NCBI GenBank assembly: GCA_016702555.1
Contig: JADJDV010000004.1
Coordinates: 1-64,000, forward strand
DNA: 64,000 nt
Direction: 5' to 3'
Source: Burkholderiales bacterium
GTDB lineage: Bacteria; Pseudomonadota; Gammaproteobacteria; Burkholderiales; Burkholderiaceae_C
In this document: in pieces, positions 29,738 to 37,807 of the stretch
Layout of the letters: every line of letters begins with the position of its first letter
Position numbering within the stretch: position 1 is the first letter of the stretch
The notes under the pieces: model-generated
What the model was told of the DNA's origin: nothing
The model's input: the letters and a program-made list of their open reading frames with translations, nothing else
Databases searched by the model: none
Made by a program: the position numbers and the translations under genes

Positions 29738-30502
29738 TCACGCCGCCAACGCCAGCACCACTGCGCTGTCATCCACCCACACCACGGCGCGGCTGCCCGC
29801 ACGCAGGCGGTTGGGGCGGGCGGCAAACCCCACCAACTGCATCGCGTCGCCCGCCAGCGTGACCACGACCTCGTCGCGTTGCACGCCGCGCGCCACACGC
29901 AGCACACGGCCGGGCAATCCGTTGGCACCAGCGCCCGGCGGCGCGCCCGCCTCAGGCGACTGCACGCGCACCGCGGTTGCCTTGCACAGCGCCAGCAGCG
30001 GCAGGCCAGGGGCCAGGCCCAACAGCTCGGCACTCTCGCGCGTGATGAGCGACGTCAGCTCACCCCCGCTCGCCAGCGCCAACCGCACACGCACCATGGG
30101 GTCGCGCGCGCCGTCGCTCTCCAGCCGCTGGACCACGGCGCGCAGGTGGTTGCGCATGCTGGTGCGCGGGCCGGCCAGCGCCGGGCTTTCAGCGCCGTTG
30201 ACGCGCGCCAGCACGCCGCGCCGCGCGGTGTCGAGCTGTTCTGCCGCAGCCAGCAGCCGCTCGCCCGCAGGCGTCAGCCGCGCGCCGCCGCCGCCCGCGC
30301 CGCCCACGCTGCTGTCCACCAGCGGCTCGCCCGCCAGGTTGGTGAGCGTGTGGATCGCCTGCCACGCCGCCTTGTAGCTGACGCCGGCGCTGCGCGCGGC
30401 CTGCGAGATGGAGCCGTGCTGGCCCACCCGTTGCAGGATTTCCATGCGCTTGTCGGCGGGGCCGTGGCCCAGCGCGGCGGCGGAAACGAGTGACTTGCCC
30501 AT
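29738..30502 (-). CDS. modE: Molybdenum-responsive regulator ModE
   Basis: ModE binds molybdate and represses the mod operon. The protein (254 residues from the ATG at 30502) has an N-terminal winged helix (KRMEILQRVGQHGSISQAARSAGVSYKAAWQAIHTL), then two TOBE-type Mo-binding repeats (RNHLRAVVQRLESDGA near 130 and a second ending ARVWVDDSAVVLALA). It is divergent from modABC, with a perfect palindrome between them. Two other in-frame Met codons lie nine and thirty bases upstream. Confidence 0.92.
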   Translation of the reverse strand: MGKSLVSAAALGHGPADKRMEILQRVGQHGSISQAARSAGVSYKAAWQAIHTLTNLAGEPLVDSSVGGAGGGGARLTPAGERLLAAAEQLDTARRGVLARVNGAESPALAGPRTSMRNHLRAVVQRLESDGARDPMVRVRLALASGGELTSLITRESAELLGLAPGLPLLALCKATAVRVQSPEAGAPPGAGANGLPGRVLRVARGVQRDEVVVTLAGDAMQLVGFAARPNRLRAGSRAVVWVDDSAVVLALAA

Positions 30503-30545
30503 GGCCGCCATTGTGGCGCGGCAGCCACGCAAAGCCAGCTACACT

Positions 30546-30568
30546 CGCTATTCCATTTTTGAATAGCG
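30546..30568. promoter_or_regulatory. Probable ModE operator
   Basis: CGCTATTC and GAATAGCG are perfect complements separated by seven bases (CATTTTT). The size and the CGCTAT...ATAGCG ends resemble the ModE consensus. It lies between the divergent modE and modA starts, 33 bases before modA. Confidence 0.75.
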
Positions 30569-30600
30569 CATCGCGCGCCGCCTTGATCGAGGAACCCACC

Positions 30601-31359
30601 ATGCGTTGCACTCTTCGCCGCCTGTCCGCCTTGATGGCCGCACTGGCGTTTTCTGCCGCCGCGCAGGCCGAGGTGGTGCAAATCGCCGTGGCCGCCAACT
30701 TCACCGCACCGGCCAAGGCGCTGGCGGAAATCTTCGCGCGCACCAGCGGCCACCAGGCGCAGCTGTCGTTCGGCGCCACCGGCGCGTTCTACACCCAGAT
30801 CAAGCAGGGCGCGCCCTTCGACATTCTGCTGGCCGCCGACGACGAGCGCCCGGCGCGGCTGGAGAAGGAAGGCGACACCGTGGCCGGCTCGCGCTTCACC
30901 TACGCCATCGGGCAGCTGGTGCTGTGGTCGGCCAAGCCGGGCTTCGTGGATGACCAGGGCGCGGTGCTCAAGGGCGGCCACTTCGCCAAGATCGCCATCG
31001 CCAACCCCAAGCTCGCGCCCTACGGCGCCGCCGCGGTCGAGGCCATGGACAAGCTGGGCCTGACGGCCGCGCTGCAACCCAAGCTGGTGACCGGCGAGAG
31101 CATCGGCCAGACCTACAACTTCATCGCCACCGGCAACGCCGATCTCGGCTTTGTTGCGCTGGCGCAGGTGCTGGATGGCGGCAAGCTCAAGAGCGGCTCG
31201 GCCTGGGTGGTGCCGGCGCAGCACCACGCACCCATCATCCAGGACGCGGTGATCCTCAAGCGCGCCGCGGGCAACCCCGCCGCCAAGGCCTGGATGGACC
31301 TGATGCGCACGCCGCAGGCCAAGGAATTCATCCGCAGCTATGGCTATGCGGTGCAGTAA
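30601..31359 (+). CDS. modA: Molybdate ABC transporter substrate-binding protein
   Basis: ModA captures molybdate (and tungstate) in the periplasm. The 252-residue precursor has a signal peptide ending SAAAQAEV, then the ModA start VQIAVAANFTAPAKAL. Oxyanion-binding features include the early Ser/Asn region, FGATGAFYTQIKQGAPFDILLAADDERP and the TGESIGQTYNFIATGNADLGFVAL segment. The ATG at 30601 follows a GAGGAA ribosome site. It is the first gene of modABC. Confidence 0.95.
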   Translation: MRCTLRRLSALMAALAFSAAAQAEVVQIAVAANFTAPAKALAEIFARTSGHQAQLSFGATGAFYTQIKQGAPFDILLAADDERPARLEKEGDTVAGSRFTYAIGQLVLWSAKPGFVDDQGAVLKGGHFAKIAIANPKLAPYGAAAVEAMDKLGLTAALQPKLVTGESIGQTYNFIATGNADLGFVALAQVLDGGKLKSGSAWVVPAQHHAPIIQDAVILKRAAGNPAAKAWMDLMRTPQAKEFIRSYGYAVQ

Positions 31360-31365
31360 TGCATG

Positions 31366-31445
31366 GCGCATGACGCATGACGAATGACCGCGTGGCGTCG
31401 CCACGGCGATGACGGGCTGGCGGCGCCGGCCCATGACAGACAATC
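31366..31445. repeat. AATGAC/GTCATT intergenic repeat, copy 2
   Basis: The gap between modA and modB contains GCATGACGCATGACGAATGACC, then CGTGGCGTCGCCACGG and a GATGACGG unit. The elements match those at 20548, 39877 and 56661. Hairpins here may uncouple modA from modBC. Confidence 0.65.
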
Positions 31446-31509
31446 CCCGTTTTTTGGACGTTTCCCGTTTCGTCGTTGACGCCGCGCACGCGGCAAAGTC
31501 ATCCATTCC

Positions 31510-32184
31510 ATGCTGGACGCCCACGGCATTGCCGCCATCCGCCTGTCGATCGAGCTGTCGATCCTGGCCACGCTGATCCTGCTGGTGGCGGGCACGCCCG
31601 TGGCCTGGTGGATCGCGCGCGGGCGCTCGCGCTGGCGCGTGCCGGTGCGGGCGCTGGTGGCCTTGCCGCTGGTGCTGCCACCCTCGGTGCTGGGTTTTTA
31701 CCTGCTCGTCGCCATGGGGCCGAACGGCCCGCTCGGCGTGATCACGCAGGCCATGGGCTGGGGCCTGCTGTCGTTCACCTTCTGGGGATTGCTGATCGGC
31801 TCCATCATCTACTCCCTGCCCTTCGTGGTGCAGCCGCTCATCAACGCCTTCGAGAGCATCGGCCAGCGCCCGCTGGAAGCCGCCGCCACGCTGCGCGCGC
31901 ATCCGCTGGACGCTTTCTGGCACGTGGCGCTGCCGCTGGCGCGGCCGGGCTACCTGACCGGCGCGGTGATGGGCTTCGCGCACACGCTGGGCGAGTTCGG
32001 CGTGGTGCTGATGATTGGCGGCAACATCCCCGGCCGGACGCAAACCATCTCGGTTCAGATCTACGACCACGTGGAGGCGCTGGAATACGCCCAGGCGTAC
32101 TGGCTGGCCGGTGGCATGCTGGTGTTCAGCTTTGCCGTGCTGCTGGCGCTGAGCGTGCTGCAAGGGCGGAGGGTTACCCGGTGA
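31510..32184 (+). CDS. modB: Molybdate ABC transporter permease
   Basis: ModB forms the membrane channel with two copies per transporter. The 224-residue protein has five or six membrane helices. It also has the ABC-permease EAA loop EAAATLRAHPLDAFWHVALPLARPG, which contacts ModC. The start begins LDAHGIAAIRLSIELSILAT. Its stop overlaps the modC GTG by four bases (GTGA). Confidence 0.95.
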   Translation: MLDAHGIAAIRLSIELSILATLILLVAGTPVAWWIARGRSRWRVPVRALVALPLVLPPSVLGFYLLVAMGPNGPLGVITQAMGWGLLSFTFWGLLIGSIIYSLPFVVQPLINAFESIGQRPLEAAATLRAHPLDAFWHVALPLARPGYLTGAVMGFAHTLGEFGVVLMIGGNIPGRTQTISVQIYDHVEALEYAQAYWLAGGMLVFSFAVLLALSVLQGRRVTR

Positions 32185-33356
32185 AACCGTCGATCGCCCG
32201 GCCGCTGGACGCCGGCGGCCAGTACCCGGCACACGCCAGTCACGCTGCGGCACCGGCGGCCGAAACGCAGCCGCTGCAGGTGCGCGCCCACGTGCGCTTT
32301 GGCGATGCCTTCGCGCTCGATGCCGACGTGCAACTGCCCGGCCAGGGCGTCACCGCCCTGTTCGGCCCCTCAGGCTGCGGCAAGACCACGCTGCTGCGCG
32401 CCGTGGCCGGCCTCACGCGGCCGGCGCCGGGCCGCGTCGTGGTGGCGGGCGACACGTGGCAGGACGATGCCGCCGGCCTCTGGCGCCCCACGCACCGGCG
32501 TCCGCTCGGCATGGTGTTCCAGGAGGCCAGCCTGTTCGATCACCTCAGCGTGCAAGGCAATCTGGACTTCGGCCTGAAGCGCGTGCCGGCGGCCGAGCGC
32601 CAGGTGTCGCTGGCCCAGGCGGTCGAGCTGCTCGGCATCGGCCACCTGCTGGACCGGCGGCCCGCGCAACTGTCGGGCGGCGAGCGCCAGCGCGTGGCGA
32701 TTGCCCGCGCGCTCGCCACCAGCCCACGCCTGCTGCTGATGGACGAACCGCTGGCCGCCCTGGACGCCGCGCGCAAAGCCGAGGTGCTGCCCTGGTTCGA
32801 GCGCCTGGCGCGTGAGCTGCGCATTCCGATGCTCTACGTCACGCATTCGCTTGACGAGGTGGCGCGCCTGGCCGATCACCTGCTGCTGCTCAAGGACGGC
32901 CAGGCCGTGGCGCAAGGCCCGGTGGCCGAGCTGATGGCGCGGCTGGACATCGCGCAAGCCCATGGCGATGCCGCCGGCGCGCTGATCGATGGCGTGGTCG
33001 AGCGCATCGAGGCCGACTACCAACTGCTGCACGTGCGCTTTGCCGGCGGCGTCATCCAGTGCATGCACACCCCCGGCGCGCCCGCGCGCAAGATCGGTCA
33101 GCGCCTGCGCCTGCGCGTGCAGGCGCGCGACGTCAGCCTGACCCTGCACGCGGCGCAGGGCAGCAGCATCCTCAACCTGCTGCCCGCGCGCGTGCAGTCG
33201 CTGGCGGGCGACGGCGCCGCCCAGGTGCTGGTGGCGCTGGACGCCGGCGGCGCGCCGCTGCTGGCACGCGTGACGCGCAAGTCCGCCGACACCCTGCAGC
33301 TGGCGCCCGGTCAGCCGGTGTTCGCGCAGATCAAGGGCGTGGCGGTGCTGGACTGA
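32181..33356 (+). CDS. modC: Molybdate ABC transporter ATP-binding protein
   Basis: ModC powers molybdate import. The 391-residue protein has Walker A FGPSGCGKTTLL, signature LSGGERQRVAIARAL, Walker B LLLMDEPLAALD and switch His in VTHSLDEV. A C-terminal TOBE/Mop domain (SSILNLLPARVQSLAG to the end) can sense bound oxyanion and inhibit transport. The N-terminus is about 35 residues longer than usual (VKPSIARPLDAGGQYPAHAS), a Pro/Ala-rich lead-in. The GTG start at 32181 is coupled to modB. Confidence 0.94.
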   Translation: MKPSIARPLDAGGQYPAHASHAAAPAAETQPLQVRAHVRFGDAFALDADVQLPGQGVTALFGPSGCGKTTLLRAVAGLTRPAPGRVVVAGDTWQDDAAGLWRPTHRRPLGMVFQEASLFDHLSVQGNLDFGLKRVPAAERQVSLAQAVELLGIGHLLDRRPAQLSGGERQRVAIARALATSPRLLLMDEPLAALDAARKAEVLPWFERLARELRIPMLYVTHSLDEVARLADHLLLLKDGQAVAQGPVAELMARLDIAQAHGDAAGALIDGVVERIEADYQLLHVRFAGGVIQCMHTPGAPARKIGQRLRLRVQARDVSLTLHAAQGSSILNLLPARVQSLAGDGAAQVLVALDAGGAPLLARVTRKSADTLQLAPGQPVFAQIKGVAVLD

Positions 33357-33364
33357 GGCGCGAC

Positions 33365-34192
33365 CTACTTGCTCGCATTCGGAAAGAACAACTGCTCACC
33401 ACCGATCTGGTAGCTGGCGATGACCCCCTGGCCCGTCGGCGACGTGATCCAGTCGACGAACTTCTGCGCTTCGGCCTGCTTGACCTGCGGGTGCTTGGCC
33501 GGGTTGACCACCATCACGCCGTACTGGTTGAACAAGCGCTTGTCGCCCTCGACCAGGATGCCTAAGTCGGCGCGATTCTTGAAGTTGAGCCAGGTGCCGC
33601 GGTCGGCCAGCACATAAGCGCCCGTCGATGCCGCCATGTTCAGCGCCGGGCCCATGCCGCAGCCGCATTCGCGGTAGCCGCTGCCCTTGGCGTCCCTCAG
33701 GCCGGCCTGATCCCAGAAGCGCAGTTCGGCCGCGTGCGTGCCGCTCTTGTCGCCGCGCGAGACGAAAGGGCCATTGGCGGCGGCCAGCTTCTTCAGGCCT
33801 TCAACGACGTCATGGCCGCGCGTGCCGGCGGGGTCGTTCCTGGGGCCGACCAGGATGAAGTCGTTGTACATCACCGGATGGCGCTTGAGGCCGAAGCCGT
33901 CGGCGACGAATTTTTCCTCAGCTGATCTGTCGTGCACGAAGACCACGTCGGCGTCGCCGCGGCGCGCCGTGTCCAGCGCCTGGCCGGTGCCCAGCGCCAC
34001 CACCTTGACGTCGATGCCGGATGCCTTCTTGAACTCGGGCAGCAAGTGCGCGAACAGGCCCGACTGCTCGGTCGAGGTCGTCGAGGCCACCACGATGGAT
34101 TGGGCCGACGCCGCCAGCGATGCCGCGAAAACCCCCGCCGCCAGCGCGGACCGGGCCAGCGCCGCGGGTAAAAAAGATGGGAACCCACTCAT
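33365..34192 (-). CDS. tupA: Tungstate ABC transporter substrate-binding protein
   Basis: TupA binds tungstate with very high affinity and selectivity over molybdate. The 275-residue precursor has a signal peptide (ending SLAASAQS) and the mature start IVVASTTSTEQSGLF; the TTST segment is the tungstate-binding signature. Further marks are FVSRGDKSGTHAAELRFW and the TWLNFKNRADLGILVEGD region. It is last in the minus-strand tupB-tupC-tupA unit and its ATG overlaps the tupC stop. It converges on modC with an 8-base gap. Confidence 0.93.
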   Translation of the reverse strand: MSGFPSFLPAALARSALAAGVFAASLAASAQSIVVASTTSTEQSGLFAHLLPEFKKASGIDVKVVALGTGQALDTARRGDADVVFVHDRSAEEKFVADGFGLKRHPVMYNDFILVGPRNDPAGTRGHDVVEGLKKLAAANGPFVSRGDKSGTHAAELRFWDQAGLRDAKGSGYRECGCGMGPALNMAASTGAYVLADRGTWLNFKNRADLGILVEGDKRLFNQYGVMVVNPAKHPQVKQAEAQKFVDWITSPTGQGVIASYQIGGEQLFFPNASK

Positions 34193-35016
34193 AGCAACTC
34201 TCCTTTGAGAAACAGCTCGGCCTGGGGCGAGACGAGGCGCAGCACGTTCCGGTTGAAAAACTGCTCCACCGGCAGATCGGCCAGCACGCGCCCCTGCTCC
34301 AGGTAGATCACGCGCCGCGCCAGGCGCTTGACCTGGCCGAGGTTGTGGCTGGCGAAGACCATGGTCAGTGGTGGTGCGCCGCCCGGCGCCGGCCCCGTGG
34401 TGAATTCGTGCATCAGCGCCTCGACCTCGTGCTTGGCGTGCGGGTCCAGGCTGGCGGTGGGCTCGTCCAGCAGCAGCAGGCTGGGTTGCTGCGCCCAGGC
34501 GCGCGCCAGCGCCAGGCGCTGCTGCTGCCCGCCCGACAACGCGCGTGCGCTGCGGCCGGCCTCAGGCGCCAGCTGCACGCGCTCCAGCGCCAGCAGCGCG
34601 CGCGCGCGCGCCTGGCGCCAGGGCGCGCCGCGCAGCCACAGGCCGATGGCGATGTTCTGGCACACCGTCGCGCGCAGCATCCAGGGGCGCTGGAACAGCA
34701 TCGCCTGCGCCGCGCGCGGCGGCGCCCGCAGGCGGCCGGCGCTGGGCGTCAGCAAGCCGTGCAGCACGCGCAGCAGCGTGCTCTTGCCGCAGCCGTTGCC
34801 GCCAATCAGCGCCACGCTCTCGCCGGCGGCGATCTCCAGCGTCACGCCGTGCAGCGCCTGCACCGCGCCGAAGCGCACGCCGACATCGTCGAGCGCGATC
34901 AAGGATAGGGCACTTCCTCTCCCAACAGAGGACGGCACCAGTGCACCCGCACCACCGCCCTCCTCCCCGCACGGGAGAGCGGGCAAGGCCTCGGCCGCCA
35001 GAAGATCGCGCCTCAT
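34189..35016 (-). CDS. tupC: Tungstate ABC transporter ATP-binding protein with repeat-derived N-terminus
   Basis: This ATPase drives tungstate import. It has Walker A GGNGCGKSTLL, signature LSGGQQQRLALARAW, Walker B LLLLDEPTASLD and switch His in ASHNLGQV. The conserved domain begins only around residue 38 (LIALDDVGVRF). The preceding Gly/Ala/Pro-rich stretch (about 34910-35000) contains partial palindromes such as CTCTCCCGTGCGGGGAG and looks like inserted intergenic repeat. The ATG at 35016 overlaps the tupB stop; an in-frame GTG near 34940 is an alternative start. Confidence 0.9.
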   Translation of the reverse strand: MRRDLLAAEALPALPCGEEGGGAGALVPSSVGRGSALSLIALDDVGVRFGAVQALHGVTLEIAAGESVALIGGNGCGKSTLLRVLHGLLTPSAGRLRAPPRAAQAMLFQRPWMLRATVCQNIAIGLWLRGAPWRQARARALLALERVQLAPEAGRSARALSGGQQQRLALARAWAQQPSLLLLDEPTASLDPHAKHEVEALMHEFTTGPAPGGAPPLTMVFASHNLGQVKRLARRVIYLEQGRVLADLPVEQFFNRNVLRLVSPQAELFLKGELL

Positions 35017-35765
35017 GTCGCCACCAGCACCCGCGTCGCGGCGGTGGCGACGCCATCCACACGCTCGCGCCAGCCGCGCAGCGCCGAGATCAGCGCATTC
35101 AGCGTCAGCACCACCGTCAGCAGCACGATCCCCAGGCCCAGCGCCAGCGGCAGATCACCCTTGCTGGTCTCCAGCGCGATGGCGGTGGTCATCACGCGCG
35201 TGAAGCCGTCGATGTTGCCGCCGACGATCATCACCGCGCCGACTTCGGACACGGCGCGGCCGAAAGCAGCGATCACCACCGTCAGCAGCGCATACCGTTC
35301 GTCCCAGGCCAGCAGCAGCCCACGCATGAAACGGCCGGCGCCCAGCGAGGCCAGTTGCTCGCCATGCTGCAGGTCGGCGTCTTCCACGGTCTGGCGCGTC
35401 AGCGCCGTCACCACCGGCACCACCAGCACCACCTGCGCCAGCACCATGGCCTGGAAGCTGAACATCCAGCCCAGAAAGCCGAGCGGCCCGCTGCGCGACA
35501 GCAGCAGGTAGACCAGCAGCCCGACCACCACCGAGGGCAGCGCCAGCAAGGTGTTGAGCGGGGTCAGCACCAGCGAGCGCGCGCGAAAGCGCACCACACC
35601 CAGCCAGGCGCCGGCCAGCAGGCCGATGCCGTAGCCGATCAGGCAGGCGCTGCCGCTGACGGCCAGCGAGCGCGCGACGATGCTCCACAGCGCCGGGTCG
35701 AGCGAGGTGATGAGGGCCAGCGCGGTGCGCGCGCTGTCGGCAAGAGTGTTCACGACGAATCGCAT
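35013..35765 (-). CDS. tupB: Tungstate ABC transporter permease
   Basis: TupB is the membrane subunit of the tungstate importer. The 250-residue protein has about six helices. It has the ABC-permease coupling loop around LASLGAGRFMRGLLLAWDERYALLTVVIAAFGRAVSEVGAV, and GGNIDGFTRVMTTAIALETSKG, typical for TupB. The start MRFVVNTL at 35765 is preferred over an in-frame start ten codons upstream that lies close to the operator region. Confidence 0.92.
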   Translation of the reverse strand: MRFVVNTLADSARTALALITSLDPALWSIVARSLAVSGSACLIGYGIGLLAGAWLGVVRFRARSLVLTPLNTLLALPSVVVGLLVYLLLSRSGPLGFLGWMFSFQAMVLAQVVLVVPVVTALTRQTVEDADLQHGEQLASLGAGRFMRGLLLAWDERYALLTVVIAAFGRAVSEVGAVMIVGGNIDGFTRVMTTAIALETSKGDLPLALGLGIVLLTVVLTLNALISALRGWRERVDGVATAATRVLVAT

Positions 35766-35806
35766 ACTACCCCTTGCGCAAAGTGGCGCCAACACAGGAT
35801 CTCAAG

Positions 35807-35826
35807 CTATGCATTTGATTGCATAG
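35807..35826. promoter_or_regulatory. Palindrome between tup operon and its regulator
   Basis: CTATGCA and TGCATAG are exact complements with a six-base spacer (TTTGAT). It sits 42 bases before tupB and 79 before the divergent regulator. The CTAT...ATAG ends recall the modE-modA palindrome. It is the likely operator for the adjacent ModE-like regulator. Confidence 0.65.
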
Positions 35827-35904
35827 GCAAGTGACTGGCGGCCTTGACCTGACGCCCGATGCGGTCTTGCTCGCACGCCACCGACGATCAGGCAAACTCG
35901 CGCG

Positions 35905-37035
35905 GTGCACCAGATCGGTCTTTCCTATTCGCTCGACACCGACGCCAGCGGCCCCCTCATTCACAACCCGCTGATCGAGCTGCTGCAAGCGGTGCGCGCC
36001 AGCGGCTCGATCTCGGGCGCGGCCGGTACGCTGGGCCTGTCGTATCGCCACGTGTGGGGCGAGCTCAAGCGGTGGGAGCAGCGCCTGGGTCAGCCGCTGC
36101 TGCTGTGGGAGAAAGGCCGGGCGGCCCGCCTGTCGGTCTTCGGCGACAAGCTGCTGTGGTCCGAGCGCCAGGCGCAGGCGCGGCTGGCGCCGCAAATCGA
36201 GGCGCTGCGCGCCGAGCTGGCGCGCAGCTTTGCCATCGCCTTCGACGGCGATGCCCATGTGCTGAGCTTCCACGCCAGCCACGACGACGCGCTCACCGCG
36301 CTGCGCACGCACGCGGCCAGTCTGGCCGGACAACCGCGCCTGCACCTGGACATCCGCTTCGTCGGCAGCGTGGACGCGATCCAGGCGCTCAACGAAGGGC
36401 GCTGCATCATGGCCGGCTTTCATGCCCCGCGCGCGGCGCCGCCCGACTCGCTGGCTGCGCGCACCTACCAGCCGCTGCTGCGGCCGGGCCTGCACAAGCT
36501 GATCGGTTTCGCCAGCCGCATGCAGGGGCTGATGGTGCGCCGCGGCAACCCGCGCGGCATCGCCGGCGTGTCCGATGTGGCGCGCCCCGGCCTGCGCTTC
36601 GTCAACCGCCCGCGCGGCAGCGGCACCCGCGTGCTGCTGGACGAGTTGCTGGCGCAGGCCGGCATCGCACCGGCCGAGTTGCCTGGCTACGACGACACCG
36701 AGCCCTCGCACGCCGCGGTGGCGCAGGCGGTGGCCGCCGGCCAGGCCGATGCCGGCCTGGGCATCGAGGCGGCGGCGCGCGCGCGTGGGCTCGACTTCGT
36801 GCCGCTGATGGAGGAGGACTACCACCTGGTGTGCCTGAAGGCGGCGCTCGACACGCCGCCGGTGGTGGCGCTGCGCCAGGTGCTGGCGGGCGCCGACTGG
36901 CAGCGCCTGCTGCACGCCCTGCCCGGCTACCGCAGCGCGTACGCCGGCGACGTGCGCTCGATGGCGCGGGTGCTGCCGTGGTGGCAGTACGCGCGCGCCA
37001 AGCCGGCGCCGCCGCGCCGGCGCTCTGCGGGATAG
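35905..37035 (+). CDS. ModE-type HTH regulator fused to periplasmic-binding-like domain
   Basis: The 376-residue protein starts with a ModE-like winged helix (NPLIELLQAVRASGSISGAAGTLGLSYRHVWGELKRWEQRLG) and continues with a domain related to the PBP-like family used as a ligand sensor (LSFHASHDDALTAL, RFVNRPRGSGTRVLLDELL, AVAAGQADAGLGIEAAARA, FVPLMEEDYHLVC). The start is GTG at 35905. It is divergent from tupBCA with a palindrome between, so it probably senses tungstate or molybdate, or a pterin/cofactor signal, and controls tungstate uptake. TOBE domains, the usual oxyanion sensors of ModE, are absent. Confidence 0.85.
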   Translation: MHQIGLSYSLDTDASGPLIHNPLIELLQAVRASGSISGAAGTLGLSYRHVWGELKRWEQRLGQPLLLWEKGRAARLSVFGDKLLWSERQAQARLAPQIEALRAELARSFAIAFDGDAHVLSFHASHDDALTALRTHAASLAGQPRLHLDIRFVGSVDAIQALNEGRCIMAGFHAPRAAPPDSLAARTYQPLLRPGLHKLIGFASRMQGLMVRRGNPRGIAGVSDVARPGLRFVNRPRGSGTRVLLDELLAQAGIAPAELPGYDDTEPSHAAVAQAVAAGQADAGLGIEAAARARGLDFVPLMEEDYHLVCLKAALDTPPVVALRQVLAGADWQRLLHALPGYRSAYAGDVRSMARVLPWWQYARAKPAPPRRRSAG

Positions 37036-37165
37036 CCCGCTCACCGCGCGCACACCGCTTCATTAAAATCGCACACCACTTCGCGCCCCACCCGGGCGCG
37101 CATGTCCCGCCGCCGTACCATCGGGCGCGACCGCGAACCACAACCGACAGACCACGGAGATCCCG

Positions 37166-37789
37166 ATGCAGGCGCTGCTCAAGTTTTCGAGGGCCATCGA
37201 CTGGCTCAATGCCCAGGTGGGCAAGTACGTCATCTGGTTCATCTTTGCCGCCACCGTCATCAGCGCGCTCAACGCCGTGGTGCGCAAGGCGTTCAACTAC
37301 AGCTCCAACGGCTTCCTCGAGGTGCAGTGGTATCTGTACGCGTGGTCGTTCCTGGTGGCCGCCGGCTTCACGCTGCTGCACCGTGAGCACGTGCGCATCG
37401 ACGTGCTGAACAGCCGCCTGCCCAAGAAGGTGCAGGTGTGGATCGACATCATCGGCTTCGCGCTCTTTCTGACGCCGCTGTGCCTGCTGGTGCTGTACCT
37501 GGGCATCCCGATGCTGGTCAGCAAATTCGCCTCGGGCGAGATGTCGCCCAACCCGGGCGGCCTGATCCGCTGGCCGGTCTGGCTGGCGCTGCCGATTGGC
37601 TTCGTGCTGCTGATGCTGCAGGGCTGGTCGGAGCTGATCAAGCGCATTGCCTTCCTGCGCGGCCAGGGGCCGGATCCGATGGGGCGCCTGACCGACAAGA
37701 GCGCCGAGGAAGAACTGGCTGCCGCCCTGCGCGAGCAAGCCGAGGCCGCCGCTGCGCCTGCCACCCCACCCGCCACCGCGGCCCGCTGA
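37166..37789 (+). CDS. TRAP transporter small permease DctQ (second system)
   Basis: The 207-residue protein has four membrane helices, with GKYVIWFIFAATVISALNAVVRK and the DctQ-like LYAWSFLVAAGFTLLHREHVRIDVL, then a hydrophilic Ala/Pro-rich tail. It resembles the small permeases of the TAXI/C4-dicarboxylate TRAP group. No binding-protein gene is adjacent; upstream is the tup regulator, transcribed in the same direction 131 bases before. The start at 37166 has an AGAT-type weak ribosome site. Confidence 0.88.
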   Translation: MQALLKFSRAIDWLNAQVGKYVIWFIFAATVISALNAVVRKAFNYSSNGFLEVQWYLYAWSFLVAAGFTLLHREHVRIDVLNSRLPKKVQVWIDIIGFALFLTPLCLLVLYLGIPMLVSKFASGEMSPNPGGLIRWPVWLALPIGFVLLMLQGWSELIKRIAFLRGQGPDPMGRLTDKSAEEELAAALREQAEAAAAPATPPATAAR

Positions 37790-37807
37790 CACCCGGAGCC
37801 GCGCCGC

